Source: Algoriphagus machipongonensis (GTDB lineage Bacteria; Bacteroidota; Bacteroidia; Cytophagales; Cyclobacteriaceae). From it: a DNA stretch of 64,000 nt. The notes under the pieces are model-generated. The model was given only the letters and a program-made list of their open reading frames with translations. It was not told the DNA's origin and made no database searches. The stretch covers positions 1,082,501-1,146,500 of the forward strand of contig NZ_CM001023.1 of the NCBI RefSeq assembly GCF_000166275.1, in the 5' to 3' direction. A program made the translations under genes and the position numbers. Below are positions 41,398 through 50,102 of the stretch, in pieces; position 1 is the first letter of the stretch, and the number at the start of each line of letters is the position of its first letter.

Positions 41398-42594
41398 ATG
41401 GATAACTTATTGCTGTTTGATGATCCGGCTATTCGGGGATCTTTACTTCCTTTTACTTTTACCAGGCCGGTCGCAGATATCCGAATAGGGATTTTAAAAA
41501 TTTCTGAAAAATGGCAGGCCTATTCTAAGGCAGAAGTATCCTATTTTACTCAAAAGTATTTGCAGGATAAATTTCCAAGGTCTTCAGGGGATCATTTGGC
41601 AGTGAATGGTGCGTGGCTTCCTGGCGAGAAAGAAGTGGCACTATTGAGCAGTCTGAAGAAAAATCAGTCACTTTATTTTGGGAAGATACTCCTAGCCTCA
41701 CATATCAGTTCTGAGGAGAAGAAATTGGATTCAGCAAAAGAGAAGGAGGTTGTTCAGATTGACTTTGAACCCATGCTTCTTCAAAAAACCTGGAATATCT
41801 TCCAATTCAACGGAGCTCAAATAATTTCAGATTATCACATTATCACCCATGGTAGGGTTTCTGAAAAGTTGTCCGATCCATTTACAAAAGTATATGCTCC
41901 TGAAAATATTTTTATAGAAGAAGGGGCGAATGTCAAAGCAGCAGTTTTAAATGCAGAAAACGGGCCTATCTATATCGGGAAAAATGCTGAAATTCAGGAG
42001 GGTGCATTAATCAGGGGGCCTTTTGCTCTTTGTGAGGGATCTACTGTAAACATGGGAGCTAAATTAAGAGGTGATACCACTGTAGGTCCTTTTTCAAAAG
42101 TCGGAGGAGAGATTTCTAATTCCGTATTTTTCGGATATAGTAATAAAGGTCATGACGGCTTTCTTGGTAACTCGGTGATTGGAGAGTGGTGTAATATGGG
42201 AGCAGATACCAACACGAGCAATCTTAAAAACAATTATGCCTCTGTCAAGCTTTGGGATTATACCAAAGGTAGTTTTTCAAACACAGGTCTGCAGTTTTGC
42301 GGCTTGATGATGGGGGATCACTCGAAGTGTGGTATTAACACCATGTTTAATACAGGGACAGTTGTCGGTGTGGGAGCCAATATATATGGTGGAGGCTTTC
42401 CAAGAAATTTCATTCCATCCTTTGCTTGGGGTGGATCTGAAGGTTATTCCACTTATCAATTTCTTAAATTCAAGGAAACTGCAGAGTTGGTCATGGGTCG
42501 AAGAAAAGTACCTTGGACTAAAAAAGATGAAGAAATCCTGCAATGGATTTTTGAATTAACCAAAACCTATAGAATTTGGGAGACTTCTTATTGA
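41398..42594 (+). CDS. GlmU-like sugar nucleotidyltransferase/acyltransferase
   Basis: A 398-residue protein of the Bacteroidota-specific GlmU-like group. The N-terminal ~180 residues are a degenerate nucleotidyltransferase-type domain (LLLFDDPAIRGSLLPFTFTRPVADIRIGIL), and the C-terminal half is a left-handed beta-helix with hexapeptide repeats (IGKNAEIQEGALIRGP, NMGAKLRGDTTVGPFSKVGGEISNSV). By family knowledge it may make UDP-N-acetylglucosamine or related sugars in place of classical GlmU. I chose ATG 41398 over an upstream in-frame ATG because it starts the family sequence and sits after the promoter-like box. It heads a long run of genes on this strand. Confidence 0.88.
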   Translation: MDNLLLFDDPAIRGSLLPFTFTRPVADIRIGILKISEKWQAYSKAEVSYFTQKYLQDKFPRSSGDHLAVNGAWLPGEKEVALLSSLKKNQSLYFGKILLASHISSEEKKLDSAKEKEVVQIDFEPMLLQKTWNIFQFNGAQIISDYHIITHGRVSEKLSDPFTKVYAPENIFIEEGANVKAAVLNAENGPIYIGKNAEIQEGALIRGPFALCEGSTVNMGAKLRGDTTVGPFSKVGGEISNSVFFGYSNKGHDGFLGNSVIGEWCNMGADTNTSNLKNNYASVKLWDYTKGSFSNTGLQFCGLMMGDHSKCGINTMFNTGTVVGVGANIYGGGFPRNFIPSFAWGGSEGYSTYQFLKFKETAELVMGRRKVPWTKKDEEILQWIFELTKTYRIWETSY

Positions 42595-42606
42595 TTAAAT
42601 AGAAAC

Positions 42607-43746
42607 ATGCGTTTTGCAGATATACCGGGGCTTCCCGAAACAAAAAAGAATCTAATCAGTGCCGTCAAGAATAATCATTTGGCCCATGCTTTACTTTTTC
42701 ATGGTCCAGAAGGTTCTGCCAATCTACCGATGGCTTTGGCACTTTCTACCTATTTATTCTGTCAGAATCCTGGGGAAGAGGATGCCTGTGGAGAATGCTC
42801 TTATTGTAAGAGAATGGAAAAGCTGATCGTTCCTGATTTAAATTTCGCTTTTCCATCCATTTCAAAAGAGAAAAAGGATTCTGAAAGCGAGGATGAGAAA
42901 AATCACGAGCTTGCCAACTTCAGGAATTTTGTTCTGGAGAATCCTTATGGTAATATCCATGACTTCATTTACTATAGCGGGTTTGAAAAGAAGCAGTTAA
43001 ATATTTCCAAAAATGCCGCGAAGAGGATCATTCAGTCTCTTTCTCTGATGTCATTTGAAGGAGGCTATAAAATTATGCTGATCTGGGGTGTAGAATATTT
43101 ACACCCTTCTGCAGCAAACTCCCTCCTGAAAATAATTGAGGAACCACCGGCAAAGACGGTGTTTATGTTGATCACCTCTCAACCAGACCAATTGCTAACA
43201 ACCATTTTATCCCGAACGCAAAAGGTTTTAATTCGAGGCTTTTCCGACGAAGAAATAGTGAGTCATTTGGTGGGTTCAGAATCCTGTGACCAAAAGACCG
43301 CAGAGCAGGTTTCCATGCTTGCAGATGGGAATTTGAGAGAGGCTAATCGCTTGATCAATAAGGTTGAAGATGAGCAAATTAGTAAAGTAAGGCGGTTGTT
43401 TCTTTCTTGCTATACCAAGAAGTTTAAAGATATTTTCAATTTTGCCGATGAGTTTCAAAAGTATGACAAGGAGGCTCAAAAGTCCTTCATGCTTTCTGGT
43501 TTGAACGTGTTGAGGGAAGTGATGTTGAAAAATGCAGACTTGAATGAATTATTAAGGACAACTGGCTCGGATAGAGAGTTTATAGACAAGATCAGTAAGA
43601 CGGTATTGGATGAAAATCATGTCATGAAACTCTACAATACCTTTAATCAGGCACATTATCATTTAGAAAGAAATGGCAATGCCAAATTGATTTTCGCAGA
43701 CCTTTCTATGAAGGTTTTAAAAGCTATGATGAGTAGAACGCATTGA
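42607..43746 (+). CDS. holB: DNA polymerase III subunit delta prime
   Basis: A 379-residue clamp-loader subunit. The P-loop region (HALLFHGPEGSANLPMALALSTYL) lacks the GKT of active ATPases, as usual for delta prime. The zinc module CQNPGEEDACGECSYCKRM follows near residue 55-73, and the sensor segment LLKIIEEPPAKTVFMLITS matches the family (SRC-like motif as LSRTQ). It opens the sliding clamp with tau/gamma subunits. It is 12 bp after the GlmU-like gene and 1 bp before the protease gene. Confidence 0.94.
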   Translation: MRFADIPGLPETKKNLISAVKNNHLAHALLFHGPEGSANLPMALALSTYLFCQNPGEEDACGECSYCKRMEKLIVPDLNFAFPSISKEKKDSESEDEKNHELANFRNFVLENPYGNIHDFIYYSGFEKKQLNISKNAAKRIIQSLSLMSFEGGYKIMLIWGVEYLHPSAANSLLKIIEEPPAKTVFMLITSQPDQLLTTILSRTQKVLIRGFSDEEIVSHLVGSESCDQKTAEQVSMLADGNLREANRLINKVEDEQISKVRRLFLSCYTKKFKDIFNFADEFQKYDKEAQKSFMLSGLNVLREVMLKNADLNELLRTTGSDREFIDKISKTVLDENHVMKLYNTFNQAHYHLERNGNAKLIFADLSMKVLKAMMSRTH

Positions 43747-43747
43747 C

Positions 43748-44197
43748 ATGGAAAAAAAGATAATAGGAAGAAGAGAGAAAATTTCTATCCCAGAATTTGG
43801 GCTCAATTTAGTTTGGGCAAAAGTGGATACAGGTGCCTATACAAGTAGTATACATGCAGAAAATATTAAGGTAGTAGAGGAAGATGGCAAACGAATTTTG
43901 ACTTTTCAGGTTCTGATGCCAGGTCTAAGGGGCTATACAGGTGAAGTTCTGCGATACGAGAATTTTCGTGAAAAGAGTGTTAAAAATTCATTTGGGCAGG
44001 CCGAAATCCGATATTTGATCGAAATAGGATTCAAATTTGCAGGAGAGGAGTACACTGCAGAGTTTACACTTTCTGACCGGTCTAGCATGAGAAACTCCAT
44101 CTTGCTGGGAAGGAAAATCTTATTTAAGAGATTCCTTGTAGATGTCTCAGGTTATAATCTAGCCAAAATTTATCGTCAAAAGAAGGCTGTAAAATAA
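43748..44197 (+). CDS. Putative ATP-dependent zinc protease, retropepsin-like (RimK-linked)
   Basis: A 149-residue protein of the family named ATP-dependent zinc protease (PF05618), which shows a retropepsin-like fold. The conserved acidic site is VDTGAYTSSIHAENI near residue 31-44, and RSSMRNSILLGRKILFKRFLVDVS is the C-terminal family motif. Its regular neighbour is rimK, as here (28 bp downstream). A function in trimming or regulating RimK-added glutamates has been suggested for related proteins (RimB); I infer a partner role here. It is too small to carry its own ATPase. Confidence 0.88.
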   Translation: MEKKIIGRREKISIPEFGLNLVWAKVDTGAYTSSIHAENIKVVEEDGKRILTFQVLMPGLRGYTGEVLRYENFREKSVKNSFGQAEIRYLIEIGFKFAGEEYTAEFTLSDRSSMRNSILLGRKILFKRFLVDVSGYNLAKIYRQKKAVK

Positions 44198-44224
44198 AGC
44201 CAGACTTTTGTAAAAAACATTCCC

Positions 44225-45133
44225 ATGAAAATCGCTATCCTTTCGAGGAACCCAAATTTATATTCCACCAAACGCCTGTATGAGGCAATAGTGGAAGCTG
44301 GTCATGTGCCAATGATTATCAACCATAGTGTTTGTGATTTGATCATTGAGCAAGAGGGGCCATCCATCATCTATAAAGGAGAGAAAATTACCGATGTAGA
44401 TGCGATCATTCCGAGGGTAGGTGCTTCGGTAACCTTTTACGGAACGGCTGTAGTAAGGCAATTTGAACTCATGGGGGCTTTTTCGGTGGTAAACTCTCAG
44501 GCGATTGTCCGAAGTAGGGATAAGTTGAGAAGCTTACAGATTTTATCCAAAGCTGGCTTAGGAATGCCTAAAACAGCATTTACTAATTTTTCAAAAGGCG
44601 GAGAAAAGCAAATCATAGAACATGTAGGAGGGGCACCTTTAATTATAAAATTGCTGGAAGGGACCCAAGGTCTTGGGGTAGTTTTGGCAGAGACAAAAAA
44701 GGCAGGTCAATCAGTTATTGAAGCTTTTCATGGCCTAAAGGCAAGGATCATTGTCCAAGAATTTATAAAAGAGGCAAAAGGTGCCGATATTCGCGCTTTC
44801 GTAGTGAATGGTAAAGTCGTTGGTGCGATGAAGCGTCAAGGAGCAGAAGGAGAGTTTAGATCTAATTTGCATCGAGGTGGAATGGCCACAGTGATTAAAC
44901 TATCCAGGGCGGAGCGATCTGCAGCGTTGAATGCAGCCAAAGCTTTGGGCTTGGACGTTGCCGGAGTGGACATGCTTCAATCTGCCCGCGGACCGTTAAT
45001 TTTGGAAGTTAATAGTTCTCCAGGTCTGGAGGGAATAGAAAAAGCTACAGGTCTGGATATAGCAGGCGAAATAATAAAATTTATAGAAGTAGGAGTCAAT
45101 AAGAAGACTTCAAATACAATCAAAAATCAATGA
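44225..45133 (+). CDS. rimK: ATP-grasp ligase RimK-like (ribosomal protein S6 modification)
   Basis: A 302-residue ATP-grasp enzyme that adds glutamate residues to the C-terminus of ribosomal protein bS6 or related acceptors. Features are the N-terminal pre-ATP domain ending [19 protein letters not shown], the ATP-binding [18 protein letters not shown], the acidic metal ligands in [26 protein letters not shown]. The previous gene encodes its typical protease partner, and the next, hemC, overlaps by 4 bp (ATGA), so they share an mRNA. Confidence 0.93.
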   Translation: MKIAILSRNPNLYSTKRLYEAIVEAGHVPMIINHSVCDLIIEQEGPSIIYKGEKITDVDAIIPRVGASVTFYGTAVVRQFELMGAFSVVNSQAIVRSRDKLRSLQILSKAGLGMPKTAFTNFSKGGEKQIIEHVGGAPLIIKLLEGTQGLGVVLAETKKAGQSVIEAFHGLKARIIVQEFIKEAKGADIRAFVVNGKVVGAMKRQGAEGEFRSNLHRGGMATVIKLSRAERSAALNAAKALGLDVAGVDMLQSARGPLILEVNSSPGLEGIEKATGLDIAGEIIKFIEVGVNKKTSNTIKNQ

Positions 45134-46068
45134 GTAAATTGATCAAGATCGGTACCAGAGGTAGTAAACTAGCTCTCTGGCAAGCATATTATGTGGAGGA
45201 GTTGCTGGTGAAAGCCGGGTTGAAAGCTGAAATTGTGATTATCGATACCAAAGGTGATCAGATTTTGGATGTTTCCATTGCTAAGATTGGCAGCAAGGGT
45301 GTTTTTACCCAAGAATTGGAAGATCAGCTTCTTGACGGTAGGATCGATATTGCTGTACACAGTGCCAAAGACATGCAGTCAAATCTCCCTGAGGGATTTG
45401 AAATTATAGCATTTACAGAGCGAGAAACAGAGAATGATGTATTGGCTTCCCACAAAAAGGATATTGATCTTTCCGGTGCTTCAAAACCTCTTACTCTAGG
45501 AACTTCTTCTACCCGAAGGGTGGCCACGCTTAAGCATTTCTACCCACATGTGAAGACTGTGGAAGTGAGAGGAAATTTACAAACCCGGATTCGAAAAATG
45601 GAAGAAGGACTTTGTGATGCACTATTGCTTGCCTATGCGGGAGTTCACCGAATGGGCTATGATGAAATGATTGCTCAGAAACTGGACTTGAATGAATTTA
45701 CGCCGGCAGTGGGACAGGGTTCAGTGGCTATTGAAGTAGCTGAAAAACTTGACCCTGAGGTGAAAAAACAGATTATTGATGCATGTAATCATACGGAGAC
45801 ATCGCTGAAGCTTCGGGCTGAAAGGGCTTATTTGAGAGTCTTGGAAGGCGGATGTAGTATTCCGGTTTTTGCCTTGGCAACAATGGAAGGCGAGGAAATT
45901 AAACTGAAAGGCGGTATCGTTAGTCTCGATGGTTCCGAAAGGATTTCTCTATTGGTTTCTGGTTCTGCTTCAGATCCGGAAAAAATAGGTAAGCAATTGG
46001 CTAAAGAAGTCTTTGCGGCTGGAGGAAAGGTTATTCTGGATCAAATCAAATCAACATTAGGAAAGTAA
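45130..46068 (+). CDS. hemC: Hydroxymethylbilane synthase
   Basis: A 312-residue porphobilinogen deaminase that builds the linear tetrapyrrole of heme synthesis. It has the start [22 protein letters not shown], the substrate-binding [14 protein letters not shown] and [12 protein letters not shown], and the cofactor-binding Cys in [15 protein letters not shown]. Overlap with rimK at the start and with the cyclophilin gene at the end (1 bp) indicates translational coupling in a long operon. hemD is not adjacent. Confidence 0.96.
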   Translation: MSKLIKIGTRGSKLALWQAYYVEELLVKAGLKAEIVIIDTKGDQILDVSIAKIGSKGVFTQELEDQLLDGRIDIAVHSAKDMQSNLPEGFEIIAFTERETENDVLASHKKDIDLSGASKPLTLGTSSTRRVATLKHFYPHVKTVEVRGNLQTRIRKMEEGLCDALLLAYAGVHRMGYDEMIAQKLDLNEFTPAVGQGSVAIEVAEKLDPEVKKQIIDACNHTETSLKLRAERAYLRVLEGGCSIPVFALATMEGEEIKLKGGIVSLDGSERISLLVSGSASDPEKIGKQLAKEVFAAGGKVILDQIKSTLGK

Positions 46069-46913
46069 TGCGTACTCTAACATCACTTCTTTTACTAGTA
46101 GCACTGAGTTTCACTTTTTCCTGCTCAAGTAATAAGGATTCAATTGCTACCATCCATACAGAATATGGAGATATCGTGGCTGTGTTCTTTGATGACACCC
46201 CTAATCATAAGTCTAATTTTATCCAACTTGCCGAAGAAGGACGCTTTGATTCCACGGAATTTCACCGGGTGATGAAAGGCTTTATGGCACAAGGAGGAGA
46301 TGTGTTTACCAAAGAAGGTTTACCTCCGGCAGTTTGGCCTACCCAAGCGCATGAAATCAGACCCAATCATTTTCATAAAAGAGGGATGATTGCCGCGGCT
46401 CGTCAGCCAGACGGAATAAATCCAGAAAAGAGGTCTAATGGTTCTCAGTTTTATATCGTATTAGGGCAAGTTTACACAGAGGAAGAGCTATTGGTAGATC
46501 TGAGCAAGTTGCAGCCTGCATTTATGAAATACATACAATTGGGCAGCCAAGAGGATTTGAAAAACGAATATATGAGGCTCTATGAAGCGGAGGAATTTGA
46601 TAGTCTGACCACTTTGTTGATTTCTAAAAAAGATGAAATCGAGGAATCACTAAATATCAATGTGTCAAAGGAATTCTCAGATGAGCAAATCCAGGCCTAT
46701 ACTACTGTGGGAGGAACCCCTCATTTGGATGGAGAGTATACCGTTTTTGGACAAGTGCTGGAAGGTATAGATGTGGTAGAACGAATAGGTGACCAGCCAA
46801 CAGGTTTCAGAGATAAGCCGACTGAGCCTATCTATATGTCTGTCACTGTAGAAAAAATGTCCAAAAAGCAAATCGAAAAAAAATATGGGTACAAATACCC
46901 CGAAAGTAAATAA
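46068..46913 (+). CDS. Cyclophilin-type peptidyl-prolyl isomerase lipoprotein
   Basis: A 281-residue periplasmic PPIase with a lipoprotein signal (LLVALSFTFSCSSNKD). The cyclophilin core is split: ATIHTEYGDIVAVFFDDTPNHKSNFIQLAEEGRFDSTEFHRVMKGFMAQGGD and RSNGSQFYIVLGQVYTEEEL, then an insert of about 80 helical residues before TTVGGTPHLDGEYTVFGQVLEGIDVVERI. The catalytic Arg in FHRV is present. The insert is common in Bacteroidota homologues. It assists folding of exported proteins. It lies between hemC (1 bp overlap) and the reductase gene (29 bp overlap). Confidence 0.92.
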   Translation: MRTLTSLLLLVALSFTFSCSSNKDSIATIHTEYGDIVAVFFDDTPNHKSNFIQLAEEGRFDSTEFHRVMKGFMAQGGDVFTKEGLPPAVWPTQAHEIRPNHFHKRGMIAAARQPDGINPEKRSNGSQFYIVLGQVYTEEELLVDLSKLQPAFMKYIQLGSQEDLKNEYMRLYEAEEFDSLTTLLISKKDEIEESLNINVSKEFSDEQIQAYTTVGGTPHLDGEYTVFGQVLEGIDVVERIGDQPTGFRDKPTEPIYMSVTVEKMSKKQIEKKYGYKYPESK

Positions 46914-47820
46914 AAAGAAGCTTTTCATTACGGGAGTCAATGGCTTGCTTGGTCAAAAGCTAGTGGCTCAACTGTTGGAAAAAGATGAATTCGAAGTCAT
47001 TGGATGTGGAAAAGGTGAAAGCCGTTTGCCATTCGGTGGGTTCAAATATGTCTCTCTGGATATCACTGATGAGGCGAAGGTTCAGGAAGTTTTATCGGAA
47101 ATAAAGCCAGACATTTTGATTCATGGAGCTGCCATGACCAATGTGGATGAATGCGAGTTGAATCAGGAAGCTGCATATGATGCCAATGTCAATGCTACTT
47201 CCTATTTGTTACAAGCATCTGAGAAATTGAATACACATTTCATCTTTGTTTCCACTGACTTTATTTTTTCTGGTGAGGAAGGACCTTTGGATGAAGAAGC
47301 TATTGCAAAACCTGTCAATTACTATGGTGAGACCAAGCTAAAAGCAGAGCAATTGGTCATGAATTCTACTTTCAAATGGGCTATTGCCAGAACCGTGTTG
47401 GTGTTTGGGATTGCTCATGATATGAGCCGTTCCAACATCATTTTATGGGTTAAGTCATCCTTGGAGTCAGGTAAGAATATTCAGGTGGTGGATGATCAAT
47501 ATCGAACGCCTACATTAGCGGAAGATTTAGCAGCTGGGTGTATATTAATTGCTGAGCAAGGAGCTGAAGGAGTATATAATATTTCAGGTTCAGACTTTAT
47601 GACTCCATACGAAATGGCGATCATGACGGCAGATTATTTTGACTTGGATAAATCCCTAATTGCCAAAGTTGATTCAAAAATCTTTACACAGCCTGCAAAA
47701 AGACCTTTAAAAACTGGATTTATCATAGAAAAAGCTCGAAAAGAGCTTGGTTATCAACCGAAAACTTTCCGAACGGCAATTGGTATTTTAGCAAAACAAA
47801 TTATCTTAGCCAGCTCGTAA
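46885..47820 (+). CDS. RmlD-like NAD(P)-dependent sugar reductase
   Basis: A 311-residue short-chain dehydrogenase of the extended RmlD type (dTDP-4-dehydrorhamnose reductase-like). The dinucleotide motif is ITGVNGLLGQKL, with AAMTNVDECE and the catalytic Tyr-Lys in VNYYGETKLKAEQL. No other rhamnose-pathway gene is nearby, so the substrate may be a different sugar nucleotide. The start at 46885 lies inside the end of the cyclophilin gene (29 bp overlap); the sequence between 46885 and the Rossmann strand (KKKLFITG) is short, so a slightly later start is also possible. Confidence 0.88.
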   Translation: MGTNTPKVNKKKLFITGVNGLLGQKLVAQLLEKDEFEVIGCGKGESRLPFGGFKYVSLDITDEAKVQEVLSEIKPDILIHGAAMTNVDECELNQEAAYDANVNATSYLLQASEKLNTHFIFVSTDFIFSGEEGPLDEEAIAKPVNYYGETKLKAEQLVMNSTFKWAIARTVLVFGIAHDMSRSNIILWVKSSLESGKNIQVVDDQYRTPTLAEDLAAGCILIAEQGAEGVYNISGSDFMTPYEMAIMTADYFDLDKSLIAKVDSKIFTQPAKRPLKTGFIIEKARKELGYQPKTFRTAIGILAKQIILASS

Positions 47821-47883
47821 AACTGGGTGAATTTCCCAAATAGTTACTTTAGTATCACTCAAATTTAATTCAATAAAATAATT

Positions 47884-49269
47884 ATGGCAGCAAGTCCAAA
47901 CACCGAAGAAAGAGGTCAGTGGGGGTCAAGCCTCGGTTTTATCATGGCCGCGGCAGGTTCGGCAGTAGGTCTGGGGAATATATGGAGATTTCCATATTTA
48001 GTAGGTGAAAACGGAGGAGGAGCCTTTGTTTTTGTATACATCATCTGTGTTCTTTTAATCGCACTTCCATTGTTGTTCAATGAAATTGCTTTAGGTAGAA
48101 GATCTGGTAAGAATCCTATCGGTGCTATTAGAGAAACCGGAGGAAATAAATTTTGGCAATCTGCAGGCGTACTTTGTGTATTAGTCTGCTTTTTTGTTTT
48201 TAGCTACTATTCAGTGATTGCTGGATGGACAGTTGGATACATTTTTACAGAAATCATCAATATTCCGATTGATTTCGAAGTGTTTGTGGAGACACCATTG
48301 TATGTGATTCCTTTGACCTTCATTTTCATCATGATGACGATTTTGATTGTGCTAGGAGGGGTTTCCGGAGGAATTGAAAAAGCCTCTAAATTCTTGATGC
48401 CAGTCTTATTCATCATCATTATTTTCATTGCGGGAAGATCTGTGACATTAGAAGGTGCCCAGGCTGGTATCGAATATTATTTGACGCCAGACTTTGCGAA
48501 GATCAACCCTACGGTGATTCTTCAAGCGCTAGGACAAGCCTTTTTCTCCATGTCTGTTGGATGGGGTCTGATGATTACTTTCGGGTCTTATTTGCCTAAA
48601 AAATCTAATATTATCCAGTCTGCGGGTTGGATTGCAGGTATGGATACATCAGTAGCTCTTTTGGGTGGTTTGATGGTATTCCCCGCTTTATTTGCCTTGC
48701 TTCCTGGGAAAGATCCAGCGGCTGGACCAGCCTTGGTTTTCGACGTTTTGCCTAAAGTTTTTGACGCGATGCCAGGTGGAAATATCATTGGAGGTTTATT
48801 CTTTATCCTTTTGATGGTAGCGGCCTTGACATCTACTATTTCCATGTTGGAAGTGCCGGTGGCTTATTTGATCGATGATAGAAAATGGGGACGTAAAAGA
48901 TCCACTTGGACTGTGGGAATCGCAGCAATGGCACTTTCTGTTCCATCCGCGTTATCTCAAATCCCAGGTAATTTCTTCCATAATTTCCATTTGAATTTCT
49001 TCGGAAACAAGTTGGAAGGCTTTTTCGGAATCATGGACTTTGTATTCGGTACCTTCGCAGTGATTGTGATTTGCTTGATGCTGAGTTTATACACGGGTTG
49101 GGGTCAAAAAATCTCGGATTATGCAGATGAATTGGCTTCTGGTGCTCCTGGATTTAAAGGTCCTTTCCGTTCTGGTTGGATGTTCTTTATCAAATGGGTT
49201 TGCCCATTGGTGATCATTTTATTGATCTTAAATATGGTAGGCGTGTTTGGTGATCCTCAAGCTGCATAA
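47884..49269 (+). CDS. Sodium-dependent transporter (SNF/NSS family)
   Basis: A 461-residue LeuT-fold transporter with about eleven to twelve helices. The NSS signature occurs at the start: WGSSLGFIMAAAGSAVGLGNIWRFPYLVGENGGGAFVFVYIICVLLIALPLLFNEIALGRRSG, carrying the sodium and substrate-binding backbone of TM1. Further helices include SVGWGLMITFGSYLPKK (TM6). Substrates of such bacterial transporters are amino acids or related compounds, not named here. It is a separate unit from the upstream operon (63 bp gap) and ends in a strong terminator. Confidence 0.93.
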   Translation: MAASPNTEERGQWGSSLGFIMAAAGSAVGLGNIWRFPYLVGENGGGAFVFVYIICVLLIALPLLFNEIALGRRSGKNPIGAIRETGGNKFWQSAGVLCVLVCFFVFSYYSVIAGWTVGYIFTEIINIPIDFEVFVETPLYVIPLTFIFIMMTILIVLGGVSGGIEKASKFLMPVLFIIIIFIAGRSVTLEGAQAGIEYYLTPDFAKINPTVILQALGQAFFSMSVGWGLMITFGSYLPKKSNIIQSAGWIAGMDTSVALLGGLMVFPALFALLPGKDPAAGPALVFDVLPKVFDAMPGGNIIGGLFFILLMVAALTSTISMLEVPVAYLIDDRKWGRKRSTWTVGIAAMALSVPSALSQIPGNFFHNFHLNFFGNKLEGFFGIMDFVFGTFAVIVICLMLSLYTGWGQKISDYADELASGAPGFKGPFRSGWMFFIKWVCPLVIILLILNMVGVFGDPQAA

Positions 49270-49300
49270 GATTTAATTTACATACTAGTCTATTTAAGAG

Positions 49301-49349
49301 GCTGTCTCGGAATGCTATTTATAGCCAGACTGAGACAGCTTTTTTTTTG
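49301..49349 (+). terminator. Terminator after the sodium symporter
   Basis: GCTGTCTC (49301-49308) pairs with GAGACAGC (49332-49339) and nine T follow; the loop is long but has inner pairing. Confidence 0.85.
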
Positions 49350-49453
49350 CGTAATTTTTTAAGAGAGTGAATTCGCTGAAATAAAATGGCAGGGGAATTG
49401 TTAATTTATTTAAAAAACCTGCGTTAGTATTTTCTAAACCAACGATAGCTAGC

Positions 49454-50047
49454 ATGAAAAAACTTCTTTTTACCCTCGCCTTTTTGAGTTTTGCCCTAGT
49501 CGGGTGTTCTCAGGATTTTGCCATTGGACCCAAAGTAGGGATTAGCCAAAGCAAACTGGATCTTTCAAAAGAACATTTCCAATCTGGAGATGCTAAATTC
49601 GGATACCATGTCGGTATTTTCGGAAGAATCGGACTTGCAGGTTTCTTTGTTCAGCCAGAGGTTTTGTATACCCAGACGAAAGCAACATTTTCTTTTGATA
49701 ATATGGGGACAGAGCCAAGAAGTGAGTATGAGTCTACCTTCAATAGACTGGATGTGCCCATTATGGTAGGGTTTAAGTTATTTAACCTTCTAAGACTACA
49801 AGCAGGTCCCATCGCAAGTTTTGACGTGAATTCAGAGCTTAAAAATGCCGGGGATGATTTACAAGATGCAGATTTTAAAAAGTCAACGATAGGGTATCAG
49901 GCTGGTTTGGGGCTTGATATTGGAAATTTGATAATAGATGCCAAATATGAAAGTGCCTTAGGGAATATTTCTTCCAACGTGGGCTCCTATGAGACGGATC
50001 ATCGATTGAATCAATGGATTCTTTCTCTAGGTTTCAGACTCTTTTAA
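49454..50047 (+). CDS. Outer-membrane beta-barrel protein, porin-like
   Basis: A 197-residue small barrel with the OmpX/porin-T type pattern: FAIGPKVGISQSKLDLS, YHVGIFGRIGLAGFFVQPEVLYTQTKATF, FNRLDVPIMVGFKLFNLLRLQAGP and the C-terminal WILSLGFRLF with terminal Phe. The signal region reads LSFALVGCSQD, a good lipobox (LVGC), unusual for a barrel; the signal could also be cut after CSQ. Function is unknown. It stands alone, ending in a terminator shared with the convergent lipoprotein genes. Confidence 0.87.
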   Translation: MKKLLFTLAFLSFALVGCSQDFAIGPKVGISQSKLDLSKEHFQSGDAKFGYHVGIFGRIGLAGFFVQPEVLYTQTKATFSFDNMGTEPRSEYESTFNRLDVPIMVGFKLFNLLRLQAGPIASFDVNSELKNAGDDLQDADFKKSTIGYQAGLGLDIGNLIIDAKYESALGNISSNVGSYETDHRLNQWILSLGFRLF

Positions 50048-50060
50048 AAATTGAAAAAAT

Positions 50061-50097
50061 AAAATCCCGATAGAAATCAATCTATCGGGATTTTTTA
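50061..50097. terminator. Bidirectional terminator between barrel gene and lipoprotein cluster
   Basis: AAAATCCCGATAG pairs with CTATCGGGATTTT across an 8-base loop, flanked by A and T tracts on both sides. Confidence 0.92.
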
Positions 50098-50102
50098 TGT
50101 CT

